NCBI RefSeq assembly: GCF_003610995.1
Contig: NZ_CP032543.1
Location: 3,844,001 to 3,908,000 of the forward strand
Direction of reading: 5' to 3'
DNA: 64,000 nucleotides
Origin: Streptomyces griseus subsp. griseus
Lineage (GTDB): Bacteria; Actinomycetota; Actinomycetes; Streptomycetales; Streptomycetaceae
The notes beneath the pieces were generated by a model that saw only the letters and a list, made by a program, of their open reading frames with translations, did not search any database and was not told the DNA's origin. Positions 35,209-43,609 of this stretch are shown one piece after another (position 1 is the stretch's first letter; each line of letters begins with the position of its first letter). The position numbers were made by a program, and so were the translations under genes.

Positions 35209-35267
35209 GTCGGGGGCGGGGGCTCCGGGCGGCGGGCAGCTGCGGACCGCGACCGGAAACGAGGACG

Positions 35268-35306
35268 CCCGGTCGCTGGCGACGGGGGATGCACCAGCGA
35301 CCGGGC
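35268..35306. terminator. Bidirectional terminator hairpin
   Basis: CCCGGTCGCTGG and CCAGCGACCGGG are exact complements around a 14-base loop, between convergent genes at 34600 (+) and 35446 (-). Confidence 0.7.
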
Positions 35307-35445
35307 TTCTAGAACGGTAACAAGAGATCTGCCGTTCGCAAATTCGATCTCGCCTGCAGGGGCGGGGATTTACTTGTGAGTACGGTGAGTTGTGACACGG
35401 GTCACCGGCTCGTAGGGCCTGCGGAAGGGGTCCCCGCCACGGTGG

Positions 35446-36411
35446 TCAGCTGAGGGTCACCTGCCGGTTGGTGAGGCCGCCGCGGGCACGGCGCTCCTCG
35501 GCGGTGAGCGGGGCGTCGGAGGTGAGCGCCGTCGCCAGTCGATCGGCGAACGCGACGGCCGGCTTCTCGCACGCCTCGGCGCCCATCGAGCTCGGCAGGT
35601 CCCAGACGGGGACGACCAGACCGTGTGCCCGGAACGAGCCGACCAGCCGGGTGTCCTCGCCGAGCGAGGAGGTGCCGGCTGCGTGCAGCCGGGCGAGCGC
35701 GTCGAGGAGCTGCTCCTCGGGGTGCGGCATGACCCAGCGCAGGTGGTTCTTCTCCGGGGTCTCGCACCAGTACGCGGAGTCGACGCCGGAGAGCAGCACC
35801 GTCGGGATCGCGGCGGCGTTCGCGCGCTCCAGGGAGGCGGACACCTCGGGGGTGGCGTTCTCCGCGTCGGGCACCCAGAACTCGAACCCGGTGTGGACGA
35901 CCGGCTCGAACGCGGCGTCCGGGTCCAGCAGATCCTGCAGGCGCGGCCCGTCGGCCGGCACGCGGCGGGCGGCGACCGGGGTGCCGGGCTCGACCTCCAG
36001 CGCGCGCTGGAGGGTGTCGGCGAGGTCGCGGCTGAGGTCGCCGGAGGAGGTGTCGTTCTGGAGGGCGAGGAGGACGGTACCGTCGTCGCGGCGCAGGGCC
36101 GGCCAGGCCATCGGCAGAACGGTCGCGAGCGTCACCGACGGAACGCCCTCGGGCAGCCCGCCCTTCAGCGTCAGCTCGACGGTGGCGGCGGGCACCAGCT
36201 CGCGCAGGGCGACCCAGTCGCACTCGCCGGCCAGTCCCTCGAACGGGCGGTGGACGAGCTCGGTGACGGCCTGGGCGGCGGCGCGTCCGTGACACGCCTT
36301 GTAGCGACGGCCCGAACCGCACGGGCAGGGCTCACGGGCCCCGACGACCGGGATCTCACCGTCCTTGAGCTGCTGCTTCCCGGCCTTGGTCTGAGGGCGC
36401 TTCTTGGCCAT
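35446..36411 (-). CDS. SEC-C motif protein (DUF5926-like)
   Basis: 321 aa. A basic N-terminus (MAKKRPQTKAGKQQLKDG) precedes a SEC-C zinc motif CPCGSGRRYKACHG near residues 30-43, followed by a large domain of unknown function conserved in actinobacteria as I recall it (DUF5926). SEC-C motifs bind zinc and are found in SecA tails and ribosome-associated proteins. ATG at 36411 is favoured over the ATG at 36420 because GGGAG then lies about ten bases upstream rather than touching the start. Preceded on the same strand by an ATPase gene. Confidence 0.75.
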   Translation of the reverse strand: MAKKRPQTKAGKQQLKDGEIPVVGAREPCPCGSGRRYKACHGRAAAQAVTELVHRPFEGLAGECDWVALRELVPAATVELTLKGGLPEGVPSVTLATVLPMAWPALRRDDGTVLLALQNDTSSGDLSRDLADTLQRALEVEPGTPVAARRVPADGPRLQDLLDPDAAFEPVVHTGFEFWVPDAENATPEVSASLERANAAAIPTVLLSGVDSAYWCETPEKNHLRWVMPHPEEQLLDALARLHAAGTSSLGEDTRLVGSFRAHGLVVPVWDLPSSMGAEACEKPAVAFADRLATALTSDAPLTAEERRARGGLTNRQVTLS

Positions 36412-36521
36412 GGTGGGCATTCTCCCGATTGCGACAGTGCGGTCTCGGCGCGAGCCTAGCCGCCCGCGACTCCGTGGCCGTACACGCGCCTGCCGCCGCC
36501 GTCGCCGGGTGGGCCGCCGCC

Positions 36522-37046
36522 TCAGCTCACGTCGTCGAGGACATCGGAGAAGTCCAGCCCCTCGAACCCGGTGAGCCCGCCGGCCGCGCCCCCGAGCTCG
36601 GGCTGCTTGGGGGAGGGCACGTGGGCCCAGACGGTGACCTCGCCCGATGAGTCGTCCCGTACGCCCCACTCCTGTGCCAGGGCGCTGATGATGTTGAGCC
36701 CCCGGCCGCCGCGTGCCGTCACCGAAGGGGTGGACGGAACGGGCCGGGTGGGCCCGCCGCCGTCCGTGACCTCCACGGTCAGCCCGCCGCCCGTGTCCAC
36801 GCGCCAGGCGGCCCGGATGTCGCCGTCACCGACATCCGCGTGCCGCCCCAGCGGCCTGCCGTGCCGGCAGGCGTTGCTGAGCAGTTCGGAAAGAATGAGA
36901 ACGGCGTCGTCCACGACCGTGTCCGACACCCCGTTGCTGCGCAACTGCTCACGCATCCGGTGCCGTGCCTGCCCCACGCCCGCAGGCCCATGGGGAACGG
37001 CCATGCTCGACGACGCAGGCACTTCTTGTGCCACCACCAACGCCAC
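36522..37046 (-). CDS. Anti-sigma-type Ser/Thr kinase ATP-binding protein
   Basis: GHKL ATPase of 174 aa with N box LSELLSNACRHGRP near residue 57, G1 box VTDGGGPTRP near 97 and G2 box RGGRGLNIISAL near 118, then an acidic C-terminal tail (DFSDVLDDVS). Typical of the many RsbW-like proteins of Streptomyces that modulate sigma factors. GTG at 37046 has AGGAGG eight bases upstream, which decides the start over longer frames. Confidence 0.83.
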   Translation of the reverse strand: MALVVAQEVPASSSMAVPHGPAGVGQARHRMREQLRSNGVSDTVVDDAVLILSELLSNACRHGRPLGRHADVGDGDIRAAWRVDTGGGLTVEVTDGGGPTRPVPSTPSVTARGGRGLNIISALAQEWGVRDDSSGEVTVWAHVPSPKQPELGGAAGGLTGFEGLDFSDVLDDVS

Positions 37047-37227
37047 CCCCGAGACCTCCTTTGCCCCACGCCACGGGTTGGATGCCCCACTGAGCTGCAC
37101 CGGAAACCGGCCAAGGGTCCGCCGGTGACGCACTCGACACAACTGGACGCGCGGTGAATGCGCCGGTGTACTCCCCGTCGTGGTGGTGCGGGGATGCTGT
37201 TGCCCACCAAAGGTGTGCCGATATGTG

Positions 37228-38064
37228 CTAGAGGCGGCCCAGTTGGGACAGAACCTGCTTCGGGCGGTTGGTGATGATCGCCTCGACACCGAGTTCGGCG
37301 CAGAGCTCCACGTCCACCGGTTCGTTCACGGTCCACACGTGCACCCGGTGGCCCGCCCGGTGCAGCCTCTCGATGTACCCGGGGTGGCTGCGCACGATCC
37401 GCATGCCGGGTCCGGCGATCCGGGAACCGGCCGGCAGCCGTCCGTCACGCAGCCGGGGCGAGACGAACTGCATCAGATAGACGGTGGGCAGCGCGGGCGC
37501 CGCAGCCTGGACGCGGTGCAGGGAGCGCCCGGAGAAGCTCATGATCCGGATGGGGGAGGGTCCGTCGGCCGGCGGCGTGGCCAGCTCGAAGCGGTTCAGC
37601 AGGTCGAGGAGCCGCTCCTCGACCTGTCCGGCCCAACGGGTGGGGTGCTTCGTCTCGATGGCCAGCTGGAGCGGCCGCCCCGTGGCCCGTACCTCGGTGA
37701 AGAGCTCCAGGAGCCGTTCCAGAGTCAGTACGGAGGTGAGCTCGCCCGGCACCGGATCCCAGTCCGGCGACTCCTCGCGGTCCTTCCAGGAGCCGAAGTC
37801 GAGGGCGGCGAGGTCGGCGAGCTCCAGGGCGGAGACGGCGCCGCGCCCGTTCGACGTACGGTTCACCCGGCGGTCGTGCACACAGACCAGGTGGCCGTCG
37901 GCGGTCAGCCGGACATCGCACTCCAGGGCGTCGGCACCGTCCTCGATCGCCTTGCGATAGGCGGCAAGGGTGTGTTCGGGGGCGTCGTCGGACGCGCCGC
38001 GATGGGCGACGACCTGGATCGAGGTGTGCGGGCTGCGCTGCCGTGCGTGGGTCACCCGGGTCAT
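37228..38064 (-). CDS. Glycerophosphodiester phosphodiesterase
   Basis: TIM-barrel enzyme, 278 aa, hydrolysing glycerophosphodiesters to glycerol 3-phosphate and an alcohol. The family motif VVAHRGASDDAPEHTLAAY near residue 20 has the catalytic His and the metal-binding Glu; ALECDVRLTADGHLVCVHD near 50 supplies the remaining metal ligands and second His; VHVWTVNEP near 245 and ITNRP close the barrel. No export signal, so probably cytosolic. ATG 38064 was chosen; an ATG at 38094 would add ten residues. Confidence 0.9.
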   Translation of the reverse strand: MTRVTHARQRSPHTSIQVVAHRGASDDAPEHTLAAYRKAIEDGADALECDVRLTADGHLVCVHDRRVNRTSNGRGAVSALELADLAALDFGSWKDREESPDWDPVPGELTSVLTLERLLELFTEVRATGRPLQLAIETKHPTRWAGQVEERLLDLLNRFELATPPADGPSPIRIMSFSGRSLHRVQAAAPALPTVYLMQFVSPRLRDGRLPAGSRIAGPGMRIVRSHPGYIERLHRAGHRVHVWTVNEPVDVELCAELGVEAIITNRPKQVLSQLGRL

Positions 38065-38265
38065 GGTGTCACCGCCCTGGGGGTAGGCGAACACATGTCA
38101 CCCTGAGGGTCCGTTTTGTCTGATGTAAAGATTGGTGTGCGGATGCACAGCTCCTGCTTACAGTGGCCCGACGCGCTGTGGGAAAAGCTGACCGCAGACA
38201 CGTGCACAGCGGATTTCTTGCCGAATGCCGACTGAATGCCGAGTGGAACCGAGGAGTAAAGAGCT

Positions 38266-40113
38266 GTGAGCACCGAGAACGAGGGCACCGAGGGCAACGC
38301 GGTACCGGCCGTGCCACCCGTTCCGCCCGCACCTCCCGTGCCGGCCACCACTCCCGACGCGACGGCGGACGGAGCCGCGTCCCGGACGTCCCCGGACTCC
38401 GGGACCTCTCCGGCGGCGGACGGCGTACGCGAGGGGGCCAGGGGCGGCTCCGGTGTGGCCGGGGGCGATTCCCGTACGGACGGAGGCGACTTCGGTACGT
38501 CCGGGGGCGGCTCCGGTGCCTCCGGTGCGGAGACGGCGCTCCCGGCAGCCCCGTCGGCGCCCCCGACTGCTCCGGCTGCCCCGGCGCAGGCGGACGCCCC
38601 GCGTCACACCCCGGGAGCCCCGGCTACGCCTCCGGCGCACGCGGACGCCCCCCGTCACACCCCGACGGCCCAGGGCACCCCGGCGCACCAGGAGCCCGCG
38701 CCGCACTCCGGCACGCACCAGGTCCCCCCGGCGTACTCCGGCCCGACCGAGCCCCACACCCCTCAGCAGCCCCACCAGCCGCAGCACCCTCCGTACGGGG
38801 CTGCGCCCGAGACCCCCGCGGGCGCGGCCTCCTGGCCCCCGCCCCCGCCCGCCGTCCCCTCGTACGCGAGCGGCGGACCCTACGCGGGTGGCGGCGCGCC
38901 CCACACACCCGGCGGCGGCAACGGGAGCGGCAACGGCCCGGTCTGGGGCGCCCCGCAGCCCGGCCAGGACCCCTCCCACGGCAACGGCAAGCGCCGGGGC
39001 GCGGGCGCCCTGGTCGCGGCCGTCGCGGTGGCGGCCCTGGTGGCGGGCGGTGTCGGCGGCGCACTCGGCTACTGGGCGGCCGACCGCAACGACAACGGCT
39101 CCTCCGGCAGTTCGACCACAGTCTCCGCCTCGGACACCCCGAGGGACCTCAAGCGCCCGGCGGGCACCGTGGCCGGGGTCGCGGCGAAGGCGCTCCCCAG
39201 CGTCGTCACGATCGACGCGCAGGGCGGCGACGGCGAGGGCGGCACGGGGACGGGCTTCGTGTACGACAAGGAGGGCCACATCCTCACCAACAACCACGTG
39301 GTGGCCTCCGCGGCGGAGTCCGGCGAGCTGTCGGCGACGTTCTCCGACGGCAAGAAGTACGCGGCCGAGGTGGTCGGCCGGGCACAGGGCTACGACGTGG
39401 CCGTACTGAAGCTGAAGAACCCCCCGTCAGGCCTGGCCCCCCTCCCCCTCGGCAACTCGGAGAGCGTGGCGGTCGGCGACTCGACGATCGCGATCGGTGC
39501 CCCCTTCGGCCTCTCCAACACGGTCACGACGGGCATCATCAGCGCGAAGAACCGCCCGGTCGCCTCCGGGGACGGCTCCAGCAGCAAGAACTCGTACATG
39601 AGCGCCCTGCAGACCGACGCGTCGATCAACCCGGGCAACTCCGGCGGCCCGCTGCTGGACGCGACGGGCGCGGTCATCGGCATCAACTCCGCGATCCAGT
39701 CGACGGGCGGCGGCCTCGGCCAGTCCCAGGCCGGATCGATCGGTCTCGGCTTCGCGATCCCGATCAACCAGGCGAAGAACGTCGCCGAGCAGCTGATCAA
39801 GACGGGCAAGCCGGTCTACCCGGTGATCGGCGCGACGGTGACGATGGAGGAGAAGACCGGCGGCGCCGCGATCTCCGCCAAGGGCGCGGCCGGTACCCCC
39901 GCGGTCACCCCGGACGGCCCGGCGGCCAAGGCCGGCCTCAAGGCGGGCGATGTGATCACCAAGTTCAACGACACCGTGATCGACAGCGGCCCGACCCTGA
40001 TCGGCGAGATCTGGACCCGCAAGCCGGGCGAGAAGGTGACCCTGACGTACGAGCGCGACGGCAAGACGGCGACGGCGGAGGTCACGCTGGGCCAGCGCGA
40101 GGGCGACAGCTGA
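38266..40113 (+). CDS. HtrA/DegP-like membrane-anchored serine protease with PDZ domain
   Basis: 615 aa. A cytoplasmic Pro/Ala/Gly/His-rich tail (about residues 1-240) precedes one membrane helix (about 247-270). The S1C trypsin-like domain follows outside the membrane: His in TNNHVV near 346, Asp in GYDVAVL near 380, Ser in NPGNSGGP near 460. A PDZ domain occupies the last 90 residues (DGPAAKAGLKAGDVI). It degrades or refolds misfolded exported proteins under stress. GTG start with GAGGAG ten bases upstream. Confidence 0.94.
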   Translation: MSTENEGTEGNAVPAVPPVPPAPPVPATTPDATADGAASRTSPDSGTSPAADGVREGARGGSGVAGGDSRTDGGDFGTSGGGSGASGAETALPAAPSAPPTAPAAPAQADAPRHTPGAPATPPAHADAPRHTPTAQGTPAHQEPAPHSGTHQVPPAYSGPTEPHTPQQPHQPQHPPYGAAPETPAGAASWPPPPPAVPSYASGGPYAGGGAPHTPGGGNGSGNGPVWGAPQPGQDPSHGNGKRRGAGALVAAVAVAALVAGGVGGALGYWAADRNDNGSSGSSTTVSASDTPRDLKRPAGTVAGVAAKALPSVVTIDAQGGDGEGGTGTGFVYDKEGHILTNNHVVASAAESGELSATFSDGKKYAAEVVGRAQGYDVAVLKLKNPPSGLAPLPLGNSESVAVGDSTIAIGAPFGLSNTVTTGIISAKNRPVASGDGSSSKNSYMSALQTDASINPGNSGGPLLDATGAVIGINSAIQSTGGGLGQSQAGSIGLGFAIPINQAKNVAEQLIKTGKPVYPVIGATVTMEEKTGGAAISAKGAAGTPAVTPDGPAAKAGLKAGDVITKFNDTVIDSGPTLIGEIWTRKPGEKVTLTYERDGKTATAEVTLGQREGDS

Positions 40114-40122
40114 CGGACCAGG

Positions 40123-40176
40123 GACACGGCCGGGGGCCCCGCACTCAAGCTTGAGTGCGGGGCCCCCGGCCGTGTC
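40123..40176. terminator. 54-base perfect palindrome, bidirectional terminator
   Basis: Two exact 27-base arms meet without a loop at AAGCTT; the outer parts are GC-rich (GACACGGCCGGGGGCCCCGC). It lies between convergent htrA-like and 40188 genes. Confidence 0.85.
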
Positions 40177-40187
40177 GACGGGTCTGC

Positions 40188-40487
40188 TTACGGAAGCTGC
40201 TTCTTCTCGGAGTGGTAGGCGTAAGGCGTAGCCACCGCGCTCAGCGCCGCTGACGACGGCCGAGAAGCGCTGAATTCGCCCTGGGCCGCCGTGGGCTTCT
40301 CCCCTTCGAACGTCAAGGTGAGCGTCACATCGGCGCCGACGACACGTCCGTCGTCCAGAACGATCGTCGCGCCGTCGGCCGGAACCGGCTCGTCCGGCGG
40401 AGCGGCGGCACCCGTGCCGGCTGCTGCGAACAGGGCGGCGCCGGCGGTTATGAGAGGCAGTGCGGTGCGCGTGGCGATGCGGTTCAA
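40188..40487 (-). CDS. Small exported protein of unknown function
   Basis: About 99 aa from a TTG start at 40487 (GGGGA five bases upstream), or 119 aa from a GTG at 40547. In both cases a signal peptide is present (IATRTALPLITAGAALFAAAG), with cleavage near GAAAPP, leaving a mature protein of about 70 residues containing DGATIVLDDGRVVGADVTLTL. No family is recognised. The TTG start puts the basic n-region directly at the N-terminus and is preferred. Confidence 0.55.
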   Translation of the reverse strand: MNRIATRTALPLITAGAALFAAAGTGAAAPPDEPVPADGATIVLDDGRVVGADVTLTLTFEGEKPTAAQGEFSASRPSSAALSAVATPYAYHSEKKQLP

Positions 40488-40548
40488 GTGTCCCCGTTTC
40501 TTGGGTGGGTAGGGAGAGCTCCTGTTCAGGGAGCCGAGACCCGTCACG

Positions 40549-40563
40549 CTGAACAGTGTTCAG
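40549..40563. promoter_or_regulatory. 15-bp palindrome upstream of small exported protein gene
   Basis: CTGAACAGTGTTCAG is symmetric around a central G, and a related CCTGTTCAGG lies at 40521-40530. Possible operator for the gene at 40188. Confidence 0.4.
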
Positions 40564-40759
40564 AGAGATGGCTCTGGATGCTCTGGGTGATCCTCTTGCG
40601 CCGTTCCCTACCGCGTTGCGGCCGAGGAGTGCAGTCGGGCGGGAGCCGCCTCCACGGCCCACCCCGACCGCCCGCGACCGACCCGCGACAGGCCTGCCCT
40701 GCACGAGGCGCCCAGCCGGTAGGCTGTAGCCCGCTCCGCAGCAGGTGCCGCGGGGCGAA

Positions 40760-40846
40760 GGTGGGTTGCCCGAGCGGCCTAAGGGAACGGTCTTGAAAAC
40801 CGTCGTGGCAGCGATGTCACCGTGGGTTCAAATCCCACACCCACCG
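40760..40846 (+). tRNA. tRNA-Ser (anticodon UGA)
   Basis: An 87-base class II tRNA. Acceptor strands GGTGGGT and ACCCACC pair, the anticodon loop CTTGAAA gives UGA, a long variable arm GTGGCAGCGATGTCAC follows, and the T loop is GGGTTCAAATCCC. The CCA end is not encoded (GCA follows). A TAGGCT at 40720-40725 may be its -10. Its 3' 58 bases serve as the left attachment site of the island. Confidence 0.95.
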
Positions 40847-40847
40847 C
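40789..40847. repeat. attL: left attachment site in tRNA-Ser
   Basis: 59 bases from the anticodon arm to one base past the tRNA are repeated at 51651-51709 with one mismatch (C here, T there, in the variable arm). This is the usual signature of integration into the 3' end of a tRNA gene. Confidence 0.85.
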
Positions 40848-40852
40848 AGGCG

Positions 40853-40889
40853 AGAGGCCCCCGACCAGTACGTATGGTCGGGGGCCTCT
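40853..40889. terminator. Terminator after tRNA-Ser
   Basis: AGAGGCCCCCGACCA and its exact complement surround a seven-base loop, seven bases after the tRNA. It lies inside the island, so the element supplies the terminator for the host tRNA gene. Confidence 0.8.
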
Positions 40890-41008
40890 GCCATGCCAGC
40901 TCCCTGCCGGGCACCGCTGTTCCCCCTGGTTTCCCGCTCTGTCGGGCACGGAAGGGGCACGCGGGGGGCACGGCTGGGCCACGGCTTTGGAGCTGCCGGG
41001 GTAGCTCG

Positions 41009-41764
41009 TCAGCGGTTGATCGGGATCTCGTAGACGATCTCGCAGTGCGCTGCGGGCACCACGATGTCCGCTGTCTCCACGGGACGGCCCTCGTCGCTGT
41101 AGTACGTCCGCCGGATGTGCGTCACGAGTGCGGCTTTCTGGATGCCGAGTAGCGATGCTTCCTCGGCGGTCGCGTGCCTGGGTTCGGGCTGCTCCACCGC
41201 GTGGCTGATGGTGACTCCGATCTCCGCCATGCGGTTCACGACCCCGGCCCCCGCGTGGGGCCCTCCCTCGGGGAGAACGACGAGGGTTCCGCCAGTGACG
41301 GCGTACGGCTCCCAACTCGTCGACAGCTGAACCGGCTTCCCGTCCGCAAGGAACTCGTACGTCGTACGGACGCACAGCTCGCCCTCGGCGATCCCGAGCC
41401 GCGTCGCGATCTCCGCCGGGGCCGGCACCTTCGCGTCGGTCCGGCTTTCCCAGTCGCTCTGTAGGCGAAGGGCTTTCATGTCCTGGCGGAACGGGGATCC
41501 ACTGGGCTGCTCACGTGCCGACGACCGGACGACTCTCACGCGCTCCCGGGGCTCGGCGACGTAGGTCCCCGATCCCGCCCGGCCTTCCAGCACGCCTTGG
41601 GAGATCAGCAACTCCTGTGCCCTGCGCACCACGTTCTCACCCACGCCGCACTCCTGGCCGATCTGGGCGCGGGATGGGAGGCGGTCGCCCGGTTCCCAGA
41701 CGTGCTCCGCGATGCGCTGCCGGAGTTCGTCGGCGATGCGGAGGTACGGCGGTTGCTCAGACAT
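41009..41764 (-). CDS. GntR-family (HutC-type) repressor, KorSA-like
   Basis: 251 aa: N-terminal winged helix (YLRIADELRQRIAEHVWEPGDRLPSRAQI, wing GSGTYVAEP near residue 65) and a C-terminal UTRA effector domain (about 100-245). In AICE elements the equivalent KorSA silences the excision and replication genes. Two palindromic copies of AATCTAGTnnACTAGCT lie directly upstream of the ATG, which suggests autoregulation and control of the divergent small genes. Confidence 0.85.
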   Translation of the reverse strand: MSEQPPYLRIADELRQRIAEHVWEPGDRLPSRAQIGQECGVGENVVRRAQELLISQGVLEGRAGSGTYVAEPRERVRVVRSSAREQPSGSPFRQDMKALRLQSDWESRTDAKVPAPAEIATRLGIAEGELCVRTTYEFLADGKPVQLSTSWEPYAVTGGTLVVLPEGGPHAGAGVVNRMAEIGVTISHAVEQPEPRHATAEEASLLGIQKAALVTHIRRTYYSDEGRPVETADIVVPAAHCEIVYEIPINR

Positions 41765-41770
41765 ATGGAA

Positions 41771-41806
41771 AATCTAGTCCACTAGCTCTAATCTAGTTAA
41801 CTAGCT
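41771..41806. promoter_or_regulatory. Tandem GntR operators in a divergent promoter
   Basis: AATCTAGTCCACTAGCT (41771-41787) and AATCTAGTTAACTAGCT (41790-41806) are two copies of a palindrome with GT-N2-AC core, the pattern bound by GntR-family proteins. Start-to-start spacing is 19 bases. They lie between the repressor gene and the gene at 41843. Confidence 0.75.
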
Positions 41807-41842
41807 TCACTGAAAGTGATCGGCGGCAACGGAGGGTGCGCT

Positions 41843-42121
41843 GTGTCCGCTTCGGAAGTGACCGCGGCGGCTATCGCCGCCCGCTTGTCTGCCGCTGGCC
41901 TCCGCCTGCGCGTGGAGGAGCACACCCAGTTCACGACGGTCGAGGCAGAGGTACCGGACATGCTCTCCTCCGATTCATGGAGGGAGGTCCTGGACGCGGT
42001 TGCCGATGCCGATCGATTCGGGCTCGTGGCCACCAGCTTGAACGGCCGCACCTTATGGGCGGTCGTACGTAAGACGGTCCCCACGACAGGCGACGTCGGG
42101 GGACCGGGCTATCAGCGATAG
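41843..42121 (+). CDS. Small protein of the island, function unknown
   Basis: 92 aa, GTG start with GGAGGG six bases upstream. A predicted alpha/beta fold (SASEVTAAAIAARLSAAGLRLRV then TTVEAEVP). No family is recognised. First gene of the run controlled by the GntR operators. Confidence 0.65.
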   Translation: MSASEVTAAAIAARLSAAGLRLRVEEHTQFTTVEAEVPDMLSSDSWREVLDAVADADRFGLVATSLNGRTLWAVVRKTVPTTGDVGGPGYQR

Positions 42122-42133
42122 GAGCTGAACAGC

Positions 42134-42445
42134 ATGCTCAACCGTATCCGCCGAGCCATCGCGCGCACCAGAGCGCGGTGCTTCCCTAACGGTCGGCACC
42201 GCCGCCCCTTAACGCCCGCCCGTCCGCTGGTCCCTCTCACCTGCCCAGCGCCTGCTGACGCTTCGATCGCCCTGGGACGGACTCCGGTCGGCACAGTCCA
42301 CCGTTACCCGCTGAGGGGAGAGGACGTCGTGCTTGTCCGCCCGTACCTGCTGGCGTGGGAAGAGCAGCGTGCACGGACGCGCTCAGTGCTCGTCGCCCCG
42401 CACCTGCCGGCCGATGCCTGGTCGGCCCTCGCGGGGGCCCGCTGA
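42134..42445 (+). CDS. Small Arg/Pro-rich protein of the island
   Basis: 103 aa, ATG with AGGAG nine bases upstream. Very basic N-terminus (MLNRIRRAIARTRARC). The central part reads YPLRGEDVVLVRPYL, and WSALAGAR ends it. Short proteins of this kind accompany AICE regulators; function unknown. The stop overlaps the next start. Confidence 0.65.
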   Translation: MLNRIRRAIARTRARCFPNGRHRRPLTPARPLVPLTCPAPADASIALGRTPVGTVHRYPLRGEDVVLVRPYLLAWEEQRARTRSVLVAPHLPADAWSALAGAR

Positions 42446-42648
42446 TGCCTCCTCGCCGACAACCGCACCCGACGGGCACGACTTCCGTCCCCTACCGCTC
42501 GATCGCCTGCTGGATCGGGACGCACCACTCCTGCATCGAGCCGTCCCCGCCTGCGACGACGGACGACGTACCGGTGATCTACGAGGTGTGCATCTGCCCG
42601 TGCCATTCGACCCCGGACCCGTCCGTGCCCGTGAAGGTGATGGCATGA
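42445..42648 (+). CDS. Tiny Cys/His protein, possible zinc-binding
   Basis: 67 aa. The ATG overlaps the previous stop (TGATG). Cysteine and histidine residues are concentrated as CWIGTHHSC (residues 22-30) and VCICPCHS (near 48-55), which would suit a zinc knuckle. Translationally coupled on both sides. Family unknown. Confidence 0.6.
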   Translation: MPPRRQPHPTGTTSVPYRSIACWIGTHHSCIEPSPPATTDDVPVIYEVCICPCHSTPDPSVPVKVMA

Positions 42649-42869
42649 AGGCCCCAGCCCCCGGCGGTGCACTGGTCTCTTCCGTCGAGGTCACTGCGGC
42701 CACCGTGCAGCGCGGCGACATCATCGAACTCGGCGGTCAGGCCTGCCGAGTGAGCGACCTCTTCCAGCTTCCCCAGGGAGCCAAGCAACTGGTCTTCGAG
42801 TCGGTCGAACTGCTGGCTATACACGCCCGTACCCGGCTCATCGCCCTGCGACTGCTGAGAAGGCGGTGA
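42645..42869 (+). CDS. Small conserved-looking protein next to GntR
   Basis: 74 aa, ATGA overlap with the preceding gene and GTGA overlap with the following one. A beta-rich protein (RGDIIELGGQACRVSDLFQL) that resembles small hypothetical proteins found beside GntR regulators in Streptomyces elements. Function unknown. Confidence 0.65.
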   Translation: MKAPAPGGALVSSVEVTAATVQRGDIIELGGQACRVSDLFQLPQGAKQLVFESVELLAIHARTRLIALRLLRRR

Positions 42870-43609
42870 CCGGCTCCGTGTCCCGACGCCATCACGACAT
42901 CGCCGACGACCTACGCCACCAGATCACGACGGGCAGCATCAAGCCTGGCGAACGTCTCCCGTCCGAAGCCGGCCTGGCCGCCCGGTACAGGGTCAGCACG
43001 GTGACCCTGCGACGCGCTCTCGCCGTGCTCCAGGGCGAAGGACTCGTCGAGAAGATCCACGGAAAGGGTAACTACGTCCGTCACCCCCGCCGCAAGATCA
43101 TGTACGTCGGGGGCTGGGGCACGCTGGACCCCTGGACCGCCGCTGAGCCAACGTTGCGCATCACGGTTCGCAGCACCACGGTTCCGGCCTCCGTGCAGCT
43201 GACGACGTTGCTGAAGGTGCCAACGGGCAGCCCTCTCGCCGAGTACACCTGCCTCAGCCTCGAACAAGGGTCGCCGCACGGGCTGGCCCGCATCTACATC
43301 CCGCGCGACCTGGCCCCGGCCGGAGTCCTCGACGACGACCCCGTATGCCGGGAGGCAGCCACGAGATTCGCCGTCCTCGGCCCGTCGCCGGCCACCATCC
43401 GAGAGACGGTCTCCGCCCGCTCCCCCACCCCGGACGAAGCGTCGGCCCTCCGGATCGGAACCAGCACGGCCGTTCTCGCGATCACGCGCATCGCCACCGA
43501 CGCCAACGGTCGCGTCGTTGAGGCCGCGCTCCTGGCCTTTCCCGGAGACCGAGTCGACGCCGTCTTCACCGCCCACCACGTGCTCAACGAGAGGCCAACC
43601 CAAGGATGA
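42866..43609 (+). CDS. GntR-family (HutC-type) regulator, second copy
   Basis: 247 aa with winged helix (HHDIADDLRHQITTGSIKPGERLPSEAGLAARY, wing KGNYVRHP near residue 70) and a UTRA-like domain. It differs in sequence from the repressor at 41009, so it probably has another target or effector. The GTG start overlaps the previous stop and its own stop overlaps the next ATG, so it is embedded in a polycistronic run. Confidence 0.85.
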   Translation: MTGSVSRRHHDIADDLRHQITTGSIKPGERLPSEAGLAARYRVSTVTLRRALAVLQGEGLVEKIHGKGNYVRHPRRKIMYVGGWGTLDPWTAAEPTLRITVRSTTVPASVQLTTLLKVPTGSPLAEYTCLSLEQGSPHGLARIYIPRDLAPAGVLDDDPVCREAATRFAVLGPSPATIRETVSARSPTPDEASALRIGTSTAVLAITRIATDANGRVVEAALLAFPGDRVDAVFTAHHVLNERPTQG

